This document shows positions 14,313 to 21,860 of a stretch of 23,295 nucleotides of DNA, piece after piece. Made by a program: the position numbers and the translations under genes. Source of the DNA: an uncultured Candidatus Melainabacteria bacterium (GTDB lineage: Bacteria; Cyanobacteriota; Vampirovibrionia; Gastranaerophilales; Gastranaerophilaceae); NCBI GenBank assembly GCA_934757245.1, contig CAKVLH010000019.1, positions 1 through 23,295 of the forward strand, written 5' to 3'. The number at the start of each line of letters is the position of its first letter. Positions within the stretch are counted from its first letter, which is position 1. The notes beneath the pieces were generated by a model that had not been told where the DNA came from, did not search any database, and saw nothing but the letters and a program-made list of their open reading frames with translations.

Positions 14313-15650
14313 ATGGACAATGATATTGAGGCTTTACAAAATATTTTAAAAAATGACCCTTCTAATTTTCAAGCAAGAAGAGAACTTTCTATTTTGCTTG
14401 TGAATAACGGGTTCAACGAAGAAGCAGAAGGAAATTTGAGATACTTAATAAAGTATTTTCCTGATGATGCCGAACTTTATTACAATTTAGGTATTGTTTA
14501 TGAAAAATTAAAAGATTTTGAAAAAGCCAAAAATTGCTACAAAAAAGCTGTTGAGCTTTCTCCGCAAGAAGATTTTTATTATAATTTAGGCGATGTTTTA
14601 GTTGAATTAAAAGAATGGGATGAAGCAATTCCTGCATTCAGAAAAGTGCTTGAAACTGACCCGAATGACGGAAATTGTTATTTCAACTTAGGACTTTGTT
14701 ATTTTCACAAAGAAGAAAAAAATCTTGCAACAGATTGCTTCCAAAAAGCAATATCAATAAATCCAAATGACGTATTCGCCTACTTTTATCTTGGTTACAT
14801 CTATCAAGAAGATGGATTAACAAATTTTGCAATAGAAAACTACCAAAAGGTGCTAGAAATTTCTCCGGATTACAGCTGGGCGTATTTTAATCTGGGTTCA
14901 ATCGCCTACAAATCCGGTAACACAGAAGAAGCCAAAGAATATTTAAATAAAACAATTGAGTACAATCCAAACGACATTGAAGCATATAAACTTCTTACAA
15001 AAATTTGCTTGAGTGAAGGTAATGCAGAAGAAATTCTAGAAATTCTGCATACTAGACTTGAAAAAGACGCAAACGGAGATTTGTTCTATTGTCTAGCACG
15101 AGTTTACAAGTTTATAGGTGAAGCAGAAGATTATTATAATGCACTAAAATCCGCCTTAGAAAATCCTTACACACTAACCTTTCCAAAAGATGTTATCAGA
15201 CGTGAATTCAAAGCTATAGAAGAAAAACTGGGTCATCGCGAAGAAATCAAACCGGAAACCGAGATTCCACAATACGCTGCTGCGGAAGTAAACGAAGGGG
15301 TAAACGAAGGGGTAAACGAAGGGGTAAATGAAGGGATAAACGATGAGGATGAAGGTGCTTCTGAAAGCTATTTAGAAGAAGATGATAGCAGTGAATTTGA
15401 TGAAGATGTCGAAGATGAAATTTCCGATGATGAAGATATAGACGAAAATTCTGATGATGATTTTGACGACGATGAAAATTATAATGAGTTAGAAGATGCG
15501 GAAGATTCAGAAGATGAAGATTCTGAATACGACGACGAAGATTTTGAAGAAGAAGAAGACGAAGAAGAAGAAGACGAAGAAGAAGAAGATTTTGAAGAAG
15601 AAAATGAAGATGAATCTGACGACGAAGATGAAGAAATGGACGATGAATAG
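14313..15650 (+). CDS. TPR-repeat protein with long acidic tail, upstream of recN
   Basis: A 445-residue soluble protein. Residues about 3-240 are consecutive tetratricopeptide repeats (for example AELYYNLGIVYEKLKDFEKA near 50 and CYFNLGLCYFHKEEKNLATD near 115). A helical linker is followed by four exact VNEG units (326-341) encoded by 12-bp DNA repeats. The last ~104 residues are almost entirely Asp, Glu and Ser. TPRs bind protein partners; long acidic tails often bind basic proteins or mimic DNA charge, which is inference here. recN begins 3 bp after its stop, so the two are made together. There is no ribosome-binding site and the -10 box is 6 nt upstream, so it is probably leaderless. Specific function unknown. 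Confidence 0.87.
   Translation: MDNDIEALQNILKNDPSNFQARRELSILLVNNGFNEEAEGNLRYLIKYFPDDAELYYNLGIVYEKLKDFEKAKNCYKKAVELSPQEDFYYNLGDVLVELKEWDEAIPAFRKVLETDPNDGNCYFNLGLCYFHKEEKNLATDCFQKAISINPNDVFAYFYLGYIYQEDGLTNFAIENYQKVLEISPDYSWAYFNLGSIAYKSGNTEEAKEYLNKTIEYNPNDIEAYKLLTKICLSEGNAEEILEILHTRLEKDANGDLFYCLARVYKFIGEAEDYYNALKSALENPYTLTFPKDVIRREFKAIEEKLGHREEIKPETEIPQYAAAEVNEGVNEGVNEGVNEGINDEDEGASESYLEEDDSSEFDEDVEDEISDDEDIDENSDDDFDDDENYNELEDAEDSEDEDSEYDDEDFEEEEDEEEEDEEEEDFEEENEDESDDEDEEMDDE
15288..15347 (+). repeat. Five 12-bp tandem repeats inside the TPR gene
   Basis: GTAAACGAAGGG three times, then GTAAATGAAGGG, then the degenerate ATAAACGATGAG. They encode VNEG x4 and INDE. The near-identity of the units suggests recent slippage, so the copy number may vary between strains. 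Confidence 0.85.
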
Positions 15651-15653
15651 GGT

Positions 15654-17303
15654 ATGTTATCAAAGATTTCAATAAAAAATTACATATTAATAGATGAGCT
15701 GGAAGTAGATTTAGCAGAAGGTTTGAATATAATTACTGGCGAAACAGGTGCCGGTAAAAGTATTTTAATCAACGCAATTGATATTGCTTTTGGTGCAAAA
15801 GCAGGAAAAGAAGTTATTAAAACAGGCGCAGAAAAAGCTATTATAGAAATTACTATTTTAAATAAAAAGCAAGATTTAACTGCGTTTTTTGATGAATATG
15901 GAATAGATAATTTGGGAGAAGAAATTATTTTATCCCGAGAAATCACTCAAACTGCTTCGCGCTCAAGAGTTAACGGTTGTTTAGTTAATCAAGAATTTAT
16001 GCGTCATTTTAGAGAATTATTTTTGGATATACATTCGCAACATCAAACGTACTCTTTTTTACAGCCTAAATATCATATTGTTTTGTTGGATTCATACGCA
16101 AAAAATACTTGCGGAAAAATGTTGGATGAATACAAAAAAGAGTTTTCTGACTATAAAGATATGATTTCAAAACTTGATGAACTTAAAAATTCTGCGGATA
16201 AAACAGAAGAACAAATTGATTTTTTAAAGTTTCAAGTAAATGAAATTGAAGAAGCGCAAATTCAATCAGAGCAAGAAGATGAAGAACTTAATAACGAGCT
16301 TTCTATTTTAGAAAACGTAGAAAAATTAAAAGACCTTACAGGTTCTTCTTATTGGTCAATTTCAGGCGATGACGGTGCGATTATGGATGCTTTGATGCAA
16401 ATAAAAATGAATTTATCTAAAGCATCAGGCATGGATAATTCGTTGGAAAACGTTGAAAGCAATTTAATTAGTGCAATTGAAACTTTAAAAGATGTTTCAA
16501 GCGAACTAAGAGAGTATTCTTCACGTCTTGATAATGATGAAGAACGCATAAATACTATTCAAGAACGATTATTTTTATTAGATAAATTAAAACGTAAATA
16601 TGGCGGAAGTTTAGCTAAAGTAATGGAACAAGGCGAAAAATTACGTCAAGAGCTTGAAGGAATAGAATTTTCAACACAAAATATTGAAGAATTAGAAATC
16701 GAAATTGCTAATAAAAAAGCAGAGCTAAAAAAAATGGCAGATGAAATTTCGACTGAGAGAAAAAATTATGCAAAAGTTTTGTCTTCTCTTATTGTTGAAA
16801 AACTTGAAAAATTGGAGCTTCCAAAAGTCAAGTTTGATATAAGTTTTGAAAAAACAGAACTTACAATTAACGGATGTGATAAGGTAGAATTTTTGATTTC
16901 TACTAATATTTCAGAAGGTTTGAAACCGCTTGCCAAGGTTGCTTCCGGCGGTGAAATTTCAAGAGTAATGCTTGCGATTAAAACAATTTTTGCTCAGTCT
17001 GATAATATTGATACAGTTATTTTTGATGAAATTGATACGGGTATTTCCGGTAAAACTTCGCAAGCCGTAGCGGATGAAGTCAAAGAACTTTCTAAATACA
17101 TGCAAATAATTATGATTACGCACCAAGCAATTATTGCATCAAAATCAGACAAACATTTTTATGTAAGAAAAACACAAGATGGCACTACAAGCGTTGATAT
17201 TTCCGTTCTTGAGGGAGATAAAAAATTAAAAGCGATTGCTGAACTTGCAGGTGGTGAAGTTACTGAAGAATCATTGAAATTCGCGCAAACGTTGATGGGA
17301 TAA
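15654..17303 (+). CDS. recN: DNA repair protein RecN
   Basis: RecN is an SMC-like ATPase that gathers broken DNA ends early in double-strand-break repair. The 549-residue protein has Walker A GETGAGKS (29-36) after the family start MLSKISIKNYILIDELEVDL, the signature SRSRVNGCLVNQEFM, two coiled-coil arms (about 150-220 and 270-370) with a hinge-like middle, the ABC signature VASGGEISRVMLAIK, Walker B TVIFDEIDTGISG and the switch His in IMITHQAI. Length is normal. The ATG follows the TPR stop by 3 bp with only a weak GGG upstream, so its translation probably depends on coupling to the TPR gene. Confidence 0.96.
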   Translation: MLSKISIKNYILIDELEVDLAEGLNIITGETGAGKSILINAIDIAFGAKAGKEVIKTGAEKAIIEITILNKKQDLTAFFDEYGIDNLGEEIILSREITQTASRSRVNGCLVNQEFMRHFRELFLDIHSQHQTYSFLQPKYHIVLLDSYAKNTCGKMLDEYKKEFSDYKDMISKLDELKNSADKTEEQIDFLKFQVNEIEEAQIQSEQEDEELNNELSILENVEKLKDLTGSSYWSISGDDGAIMDALMQIKMNLSKASGMDNSLENVESNLISAIETLKDVSSELREYSSRLDNDEERINTIQERLFLLDKLKRKYGGSLAKVMEQGEKLRQELEGIEFSTQNIEELEIEIANKKAELKKMADEISTERKNYAKVLSSLIVEKLEKLELPKVKFDISFEKTELTINGCDKVEFLISTNISEGLKPLAKVASGGEISRVMLAIKTIFAQSDNIDTVIFDEIDTGISGKTSQAVADEVKELSKYMQIIMITHQAIIASKSDKHFYVRKTQDGTTSVDISVLEGDKKLKAIAELAGGEVTEESLKFAQTLMG

Positions 17304-17339
17304 ATGAAATAGCGTAAAAGATAGATTTTATATAAACAA

Positions 17340-17365
17340 AAAACATCCGTAGAAACGGATGTTTT
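17340..17365. terminator. Bidirectional terminator between recN and rpmH
   Basis: An 11-bp stem AAAACATCCGT/ACGGATGTTTT with loop AGAA, an A run on the left and a T run on the right. It serves the convergent recN (plus) and rpmH (minus) genes. Confidence 0.88.
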
Positions 17366-17386
17366 TGAATAAATTTTTCTTAAATA

Positions 17387-17539
17387 CTAAGCACGTTTGC
17401 TACCAGAAATTGCAATTTGGTGTCTTCCTTTAGCGCGTCTTCTGTTCAAAACTTCTTGACCACCAGGAGTTGACATTCTAGCTCTGAAACCACTTACGTG
17501 TTGTCTTTTAATTTTTGTTCCTTCTAATGTACGTCTCAT
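17387..17539 (-). CDS. rpmH: 50S ribosomal protein bL34
   Basis: A short 50-residue gene read on the minus strand: begins MRRTLEGTKIKRQHVSG, continues FRARMSTPGGQEVLNRRRAKGRH, and ends SGSKRA. FRARM, the RRRAKGRH block and the high Arg/Lys content identify bL34. The beginning RRTLEGTK resembles the cyanobacterial form (typically RTLGGT) more than the KRTYQPS form common elsewhere. A few extra residues follow the usual GRH-x-L/I end. AAGGAA lies 8 nt before the ATG. In most bacteria rpmH is next to rnpA and yidC; here neither is adjacent and yidC is 12 kb away. Confidence 0.93.
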   Translation of the reverse strand: MRRTLEGTKIKRQHVSGFRARMSTPGGQEVLNRRRAKGRHQIAISGSKRA

Positions 17540-17581
17540 TTTTCTATTTCCTTTTCAGCTAATTTTACTTATGATACATTT

Positions 17582-17610
17582 ATCAAACCATAAAAATTCA
17601 ACATAGTCAA
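17582..17610 (-). promoter_or_regulatory. Predicted promoter of rpmH
   Basis: Minus strand: TTGACT (17610-17605), 17-nt spacer, TTTGAT (17587-17582). Good -35 and moderate -10 with ideal spacing, about 43 nt before the ATG. Confidence 0.55.
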
Positions 17611-17652
17611 CAGGTGAGGTTAAGGATTGTAAAGAATTTTACGTATTCTATT

Positions 17653-17686
17653 AAAAATGGTGAAGCTTTATAGCTTCACCATTTTT
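17653..17686. terminator. Terminator of fliD
   Basis: A perfect 15-bp stem (17653-17667 with 17672-17686) with loop TTAT; arm AAAAATGGTGAAGCT. It begins 4 nt after the fliD stop on the minus strand and is followed by T residues in that direction. Confidence 0.88.
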
Positions 17687-17689
17687 TTA

Positions 17690-19435
17690 TTATTTTGATA
17701 AGAAAGATTGATAATTTTGTTGCATTTGCGCAATTGTCGTTTCCATCGCGGAGAACTTCTTTTCTAATTGCGCTTTGTATGTAGTAATGCTTTTATTCTG
17801 TTTTGTAATTTTTTCTTGCATTTTTTTGATGTCAGAATCCAATGTGGAAGATTTTACATCAAAGAAACCAACTGTTGATTTTAAACTTTGTTCAATGCTA
17901 TCTTCCATTAATGCCAAAGCACCACCTTCACCGGCTAAAATTGATTTAACAGATTCAGGATTTTCTTCTAAAGCTTTTTTTAATTTGTCTTCATCAAGTG
18001 TCAAAGTGTCTGTATTAGTGCTTAAATTATTTCCGTCAGCAGAACTTGTTGAAATTCCTATTTCTGAAAGCAATTTATAAATCCCGCCATTAGAAGTGTT
18101 TGAGCCTGTCGCATAACTTCTAATCGTATTTTTTAAGCTTGTCAATGAAGTTTCACCATGAAGATCTGCACCATTAGCTGTTACTTTTTCCACGTTCGAA
18201 ATAACATCATTATAGGCAGTTACAAATGATTTAACAGCTTCTACTAATCCACTTGTATCTTGAGTAACTTTTAAAGTTGAAGTGCCATCTTCTTGTGTAC
18301 TTGCTTTTTTCAATGTTAATGTAACACCATTAATTCTTGAAATATCAGAAGTTACAACATTAGATGTTGATGTCATGCTTGTTCCATTCACTGTAAACTG
18401 AGCATTTTTTCCTAATTCTTGTGCTTCTGTATACATTTTTGAAGATGTAACGTTACCGTCTGCATCCCATGTAGAATTTGTTAAACCCATTACATCAGTA
18501 AAATTACTTGTGCCGGCTTCAATGTTAATATATGATGCTCCTTCTTTTTTAGAAGTAATTGACAATTTACCCGCAGCATCATCCCAGTATGCATAAGCTT
18601 GAGCATCTTCGCTACTATTAATTTGAGAAATTAATGATGAAAGAGTTGTTTTATCATCAATTTTAAATGTTGCAGAACCTATTTTAAAAGTTCCGGCTTT
18701 AATTTTTTCATTAAAACCTGATTCATCTGAAGTCAAAACAGAAGCAACACTAGCTTTGAACAATGAATTCGTTGATACATAAGAACCGTCTTCTTGTTTT
18801 GTCAGACCTGTTAGTGATGCTAAATTTGTAGTATCAGTAGTTGAGCCGATATGAAATTCATCTCCTTCATTTTGAGCTGAAAATTTCAAAACACCGGAGT
18901 CATCAATACTGGTCTTAATTCCAAAACCTGCTAATTTAGCTTTTAAATCACCTAAAGTATTTGTATCTTCAATATTTACAGTATGTTTTTGACCATTTAC
19001 GTAAGCTGTTAATGATCCTTTGGTAATACCCAAATTCTTTAAGCTTGTATTATCATCAGCAACTGCACTTGCTGCATTTTTAGATGTTGCTTTTGTATAT
19101 GTCGCCAACTGTTGAACTGTAATATCATAATTCTGTCTAGTTGCGGAAGAAGTTGCAGTAGCTGTAAATATATCCGTATTAGAAGATGTTGCAGAATTGT
19201 TTCCAAACAAATTCATTGAACCACCGAATTTAGCATCTGTTAATTTTTCAATTGCAGAACGCAAAGTAGAAAACTTACTTCTTGTATCGTTTAAAGTAGT
19301 TTTTACTGTTTGTTTGCTTTTTAAATCTGTTTGTAAGGCTGTAACTTTTTGCTTTTTCACAGAAACAAATGCTTCTACCCAAGATGATGTATCCAAGCCT
19401 GATGCTAAGCCGCTAAATGATATAGTTGATGCCAT
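17690..19435 (-). CDS. fliD: Flagellar filament cap / hook-associated protein 2 (FliD)
   Basis: FliD forms the cap at the tip of the flagellum under which flagellin folds; it is exported unprocessed by the flagellar type III apparatus. The 581-residue protein has the FliD N-terminal domain (ISFSGLASGLDTSSWVEAFV at residues 4-23, then a coiled coil with KQKVTALQTDLKSKQ), Ser/Thr-rich variable middle domains (about 100-370), the FliD C-terminal domain (VEAVKSFVTAYNDVISNVEKV near 400) and a terminal coiled coil ending METTIAQMQQNYQSFLSK. Longer than the E. coli form (about 470), within the family range. fliS and flagellin genes, usual neighbours, are absent. AAAAGGA precedes the ATG. It has a sigma-70-like promoter rather than a sigma-28 one. 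Confidence 0.94.
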   Translation of the reverse strand: MASTISFSGLASGLDTSSWVEAFVSVKKQKVTALQTDLKSKQTVKTTLNDTRSKFSTLRSAIEKLTDAKFGGSMNLFGNNSATSSNTDIFTATATSSATRQNYDITVQQLATYTKATSKNAASAVADDNTSLKNLGITKGSLTAYVNGQKHTVNIEDTNTLGDLKAKLAGFGIKTSIDDSGVLKFSAQNEGDEFHIGSTTDTTNLASLTGLTKQEDGSYVSTNSLFKASVASVLTSDESGFNEKIKAGTFKIGSATFKIDDKTTLSSLISQINSSEDAQAYAYWDDAAGKLSITSKKEGASYINIEAGTSNFTDVMGLTNSTWDADGNVTSSKMYTEAQELGKNAQFTVNGTSMTSTSNVVTSDISRINGVTLTLKKASTQEDGTSTLKVTQDTSGLVEAVKSFVTAYNDVISNVEKVTANGADLHGETSLTSLKNTIRSYATGSNTSNGGIYKLLSEIGISTSSADGNNLSTNTDTLTLDEDKLKKALEENPESVKSILAGEGGALALMEDSIEQSLKSTVGFFDVKSSTLDSDIKKMQEKITKQNKSITTYKAQLEKKFSAMETTIAQMQQNYQSFLSK

Positions 19436-19468
19436 CGCAATAAAATCCTTTTTATTAACATGTAAACA

Positions 19469-19487
19469 AGTATATATAGTATATACT
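19469..19487. promoter_or_regulatory. Palindrome in the fliD leader
   Basis: AGTATATA-TAG-TATATACT, an 8-bp inverted repeat that begins at the predicted fliD transcription start and runs into the leader. It could be an operator, but A/T-rich palindromes arise by chance easily. Confidence 0.3.
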
Positions 19488-19488
19488 C

Positions 19489-19517
19489 ATTATAAAGCAT
19501 GTGTTATAGCATTTCAA
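19489..19517 (-). promoter_or_regulatory. Sigma-70-type promoter of fliD
   Basis: Minus strand: TTGAAA (19517-19512), a 17-nt spacer, perfect TATAAT (19494-19489). The predicted leader is about 47 nt. This is the best sigma-70-type site in the window. Confidence 0.7.
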
Positions 19518-19613
19518 CCCTTTATTCGTAGGAGATTATTGTAAATGTAACAATTGTTAATATAAATAACATATCGTTAATTATATTTTGCATTTCTCTG
19601 TTTAGGCAAAAAT

Positions 19614-19647
19614 GGATTGCTTCAGACTAAACGTCTTCGCAATGACA
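19614..19647 (-). repeat. TGTCATTGCGA...GCAATCC palindromic repeat
   Basis: On the minus strand it reads TGTCATTGCGAAGAC, loop GTTTA, GTCTGAAGCAATCC. ATTGC pairs with GCAAT and AGAC with GTCT around the loop. I recall this CATTGCGA/GCAATCC pattern as an interspersed palindrome in several unrelated bacterial groups; one clear copy is seen here. Confidence 0.6.
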
Positions 19648-19748
19648 TGGCGTGAAACTCACAGCAAGGTGTCATTGTAAAGTGTATTTTGAACGTCAAC
19701 CGCACCGAGAGCGTCGTTCATTTTTAGTTGGAACAAAATAGTTAATAA

Positions 19749-19820
19749 TACCCCCACCCGTAGTTGTAGCTTTCGACACAGTCTCAAGCACAACTACTAC
19801 CCTCCCCCTTGGAGAGGGAG
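19749..19820. repeat. C/G-rich composite intergenic repeat, copy D
   Basis: Plus orientation: TACCCCCACCC, then a 12-bp stem with one bulge (GTAGTTGTaGCTT, 19760-19772, with AAGCACAACTAC, 19786-19797), then TACCCTCCCCCTTGGAGAGGG. Same architecture as copies A-C, but the stem sequence is completely different. Confidence 0.7.
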
Positions 19821-19833
19821 CTTTTTTTTAACA

Positions 19834-19871
19834 AAAAAAGTAGGGTGGGAAAAGCGTTAGCAATTCCCACC
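19834..19871 (-). terminator. REP-like GTAG hairpin acting as terminator of the M49-like gene
   Basis: Plus strand: GTAG (19840-19843), then GGTGGGAA, a 12-nt loop, TTCCCACC (19864-19871). Read on the minus strand it lies 22 nt after the stop of the M49-like gene and is followed by CTAC and a run of seven T residues, so it can terminate that gene. The same sequence has the GTAG-hairpin form of a REP element. Confidence 0.6.
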
Positions 19872-19893
19872 ACAAATATAAATATAAAAAAAA

Positions 19894-21783
19894 TTATTCA
19901 TTTAAAAGCTTATCGGCTAAAGGTGATTCAACTTTTCCATTAAGCGTTTTAGAAACTTTTTTAATATTTTCAGCCATTTTTTCCATCTCTGGAGTCCAAA
20001 CAAAATTATCCATTACGTATTTTTCACCTTTTGAAAAATCACCTTTCATCTGAACTTGGATAATTTCTTCCAACATTTTTCTTGCTGTCGGAACCATTTT
20101 TTCGATATCAACATCAAGAATTCCTTCCGGAGAAATTTTTATTGCACCTTCCTTTATGAAATAATAATTCTGCATAACTGAGCGAACTCTATGAGCTTGA
20201 CTCAAAGTTGGTTTTGACATCATCATATTATCAGTAGCATAAGTTACAATAATTTGATTTCTTTGTTCTGGCGTATACATGCCGGCCTCAGTCAAAACAT
20301 CAAGCATTGCTAAAGAAATCATATCGGCCTTATTTTCTTCTATAATTGATTTATATTTACCTAAACCTTCTGTACCTGATTTTGGCCCAAGAGAATGCCC
20401 GTTTTCATGTCCAACCGTAAACCAGTGGTCTGCTTCATCATTATAAAATTGATGCAATTCCGGATTCAAAGTCGCATTCAAACGTTTTTTCATTTTTTCT
20501 TTAGCATCTTCAGAAGTAATAAGACGAATTTGTCTATGATAAACATTTCTTCTACCGCCATCCAATTCACGAATTGAAAGTTTATCATCATTTGGCAAGT
20601 TTTCAGCAAGCGTAATCCCTGCTCTAAATTCGCCAACATCACCTGTAACAGCAACCAAATCCGCATCAACCATAGTTTGCTTAGATTCTTTATCAGGCGA
20701 AATATTTTGAATATAATCATCCTTGAATGGCATATTTTGCGCCATTAGAGGTAAGAATTTTTTAACATTGAGAATTGCATCAGTACCTTTTTTGTTAATA
20801 ATTCCGACTCTACCTCCAAGAAAATCCTTTGCAACAGGAACAATACCGTTTTCGTCCAAAAGCGTTTTTAATTCAGTATTTTCAACAACAGTTTCTGTTA
20901 ATTCGTCCGAATAATTTTCTCTTGTTATTGTAAATTCCAAAGGAGTATCCTGCAATGTCGCCCATTTTTTGTCTGCATAAGCATCAAGCATAGGATCAGC
21001 TGTTCTTAACGCTTTTGCTTGAAGTTGCAAAAACTCATTAAAATCAACGTTTGTAGAAGTTTCAGATGCTTTTTCGAGTTCTGAAGCCATATAAGCAAAA
21101 TCATCTTTAAACTTATCTACATAATCTGTTGCAACAAGCTCGTTGCCTACTCTTTCTACAACAGAACGTTGGTTCAAAATCTTTGCAACTTCGTCAACTT
21201 TACCGTTTTTAAGCATCTCAATCAAAATTTGATGAAATTCTTCTTTATCTAAATCTTGCGGATAAACACCTTTTCCGGCACGCATTGAAACTCCTTTAGC
21301 AAGTTCAATCATGTTGCTTTCTCTGTCCAGTGAGCAAACACCTTTTTGAGCATCAAAAAGAATTTTTGTTAGTTTAGCGTCCTCATTTCCTTTTTCAATT
21401 TCTTTCTCTAAATAATCTTGGAAAGGCAAATTGTTTGGGTTATCCAATTGCATATTGATTTTATCCAAAACAACTGCTGCCTTAACTAAATGCTTTAGCG
21501 CTTCCTTATCGCCTTCAGCCAATTCCAGATACTCAGGCGCATCAACTGCAAGCATTTTTTTAGTAGTTAAATAGTCTTTATGTGTTCTTTTTTTAAGCTC
21601 TTCGTGTGAAAGATTTAATTCGTAATCCTTCTTAGAAAGCCCAACATTGTTAATCATACTCATCTTATCAAGCTCCTTTACTAACTTATCTTCAGGGTAA
21701 TTTTCTTCTTTATTTTGCATAATTGATGCACTTGCACGAAATATACGATTATTATTGATTTTGTTAATTGGGTTAATTTTCAT
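19894..21783 (-). CDS. M49-like zinc metallopeptidase (dipeptidyl-peptidase III/NUDT3-type)
   Basis: A 629-residue protein. The zinc motif HENGH lies at 459-463 in VGHENGHSLGP, followed about 19 residues later by EENKAD (482-487), which should supply the third zinc ligand. This pair, with HExxH then LGP and E-E-x-K-A-D, matches the HEISHGLGP/EEAKAD pattern of M49-related proteins (the peptidase-like part of plant NUDT3) better than the classic HExxGH of dipeptidyl peptidase III. There is no signal peptide or membrane helix; the N-terminus (MKINPINKINNNRIFRASAS) is unusual. Residues 30-280 are helical and charged. It is probably a cytosolic exopeptidase, but the substrate is unknown. A TAATAT -10 element 11 nt before the ATG suggests a very short leader. 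Confidence 0.82.
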   Translation of the reverse strand: MKINPINKINNNRIFRASASIMQNKEENYPEDKLVKELDKMSMINNVGLSKKDYELNLSHEELKKRTHKDYLTTKKMLAVDAPEYLELAEGDKEALKHLVKAAVVLDKINMQLDNPNNLPFQDYLEKEIEKGNEDAKLTKILFDAQKGVCSLDRESNMIELAKGVSMRAGKGVYPQDLDKEEFHQILIEMLKNGKVDEVAKILNQRSVVERVGNELVATDYVDKFKDDFAYMASELEKASETSTNVDFNEFLQLQAKALRTADPMLDAYADKKWATLQDTPLEFTITRENYSDELTETVVENTELKTLLDENGIVPVAKDFLGGRVGIINKKGTDAILNVKKFLPLMAQNMPFKDDYIQNISPDKESKQTMVDADLVAVTGDVGEFRAGITLAENLPNDDKLSIRELDGGRRNVYHRQIRLITSEDAKEKMKKRLNATLNPELHQFYNDEADHWFTVGHENGHSLGPKSGTEGLGKYKSIIEENKADMISLAMLDVLTEAGMYTPEQRNQIIVTYATDNMMMSKPTLSQAHRVRSVMQNYYFIKEGAIKISPEGILDVDIEKMVPTARKMLEEIIQVQMKGDFSKGEKYVMDNFVWTPEMEKMAENIKKVSKTLNGKVESPLADKLLNE

Positions 21784-21794
21784 AATTCAGTTAT

Positions 21795-21803
21795 ATATTA
21801 GCA
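21795..21803 (-). promoter_or_regulatory. Extended -10 promoter of the M49-like gene
   Basis: Minus strand TGCTAATAT, ending 11 nt before the ATG at 21783. The predicted leader is about 4 nt and no ribosome-binding site is present. Confidence 0.5.
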
Positions 21804-21829
21804 CATTTACCTGCCTACCGCAATGTTTT

Positions 21830-21838
21830 TGTTATATT
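21830..21838 (+). promoter_or_regulatory. Extended -10 promoter of the exported deaminase gene
   Basis: TGTTATATT, about 22 nt before the ATG at 21861, with GGAG at 21852-21855 as ribosome-binding site. The leader is about 16 nt. Divergent from the M49-like gene promoter. Confidence 0.5.
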
Positions 21839-21860
21839 ATAGAATAGAAATGGAGATGAA

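Larger units (their letters stand above)
19436..19893. other. Gene-free 458-bp gap with three repeat types
   Basis: Upstream of fliD and downstream of the M49-like gene. It holds the fliD promoter, a CATTGCGA-type palindrome (19614-19647), composite repeat copy D (19749-19820) and a REP-like hairpin (19840-19871). A partial second CATTG-like sequence (GTGTCATTGTAAAGTG) follows near 19670. No credible coding sequence. Confidence 0.7.

Noticed and set aside
15288..15347. Regular 12-bp repeats considered as a CRISPR-like array
   Set aside because: They are in frame, have no spacers and encode VNEG in a protein; simple tandem expansion.
15247..15672. 141-codon minus-strand frame rich in Leu, Arg and His opposite the acidic tail
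   Set aside because: It is the antisense shadow of GAA/GAT-rich codons; no ribosome-binding site and extreme composition.
19906..19928. GCCGATAA on the minus strand, a perfect FliA -10 octamer
   Set aside because: It lies inside the last codons of the M49-like gene (Ala-Asp-Lys) and has no TAAA at 15 nt; no gene follows in range.
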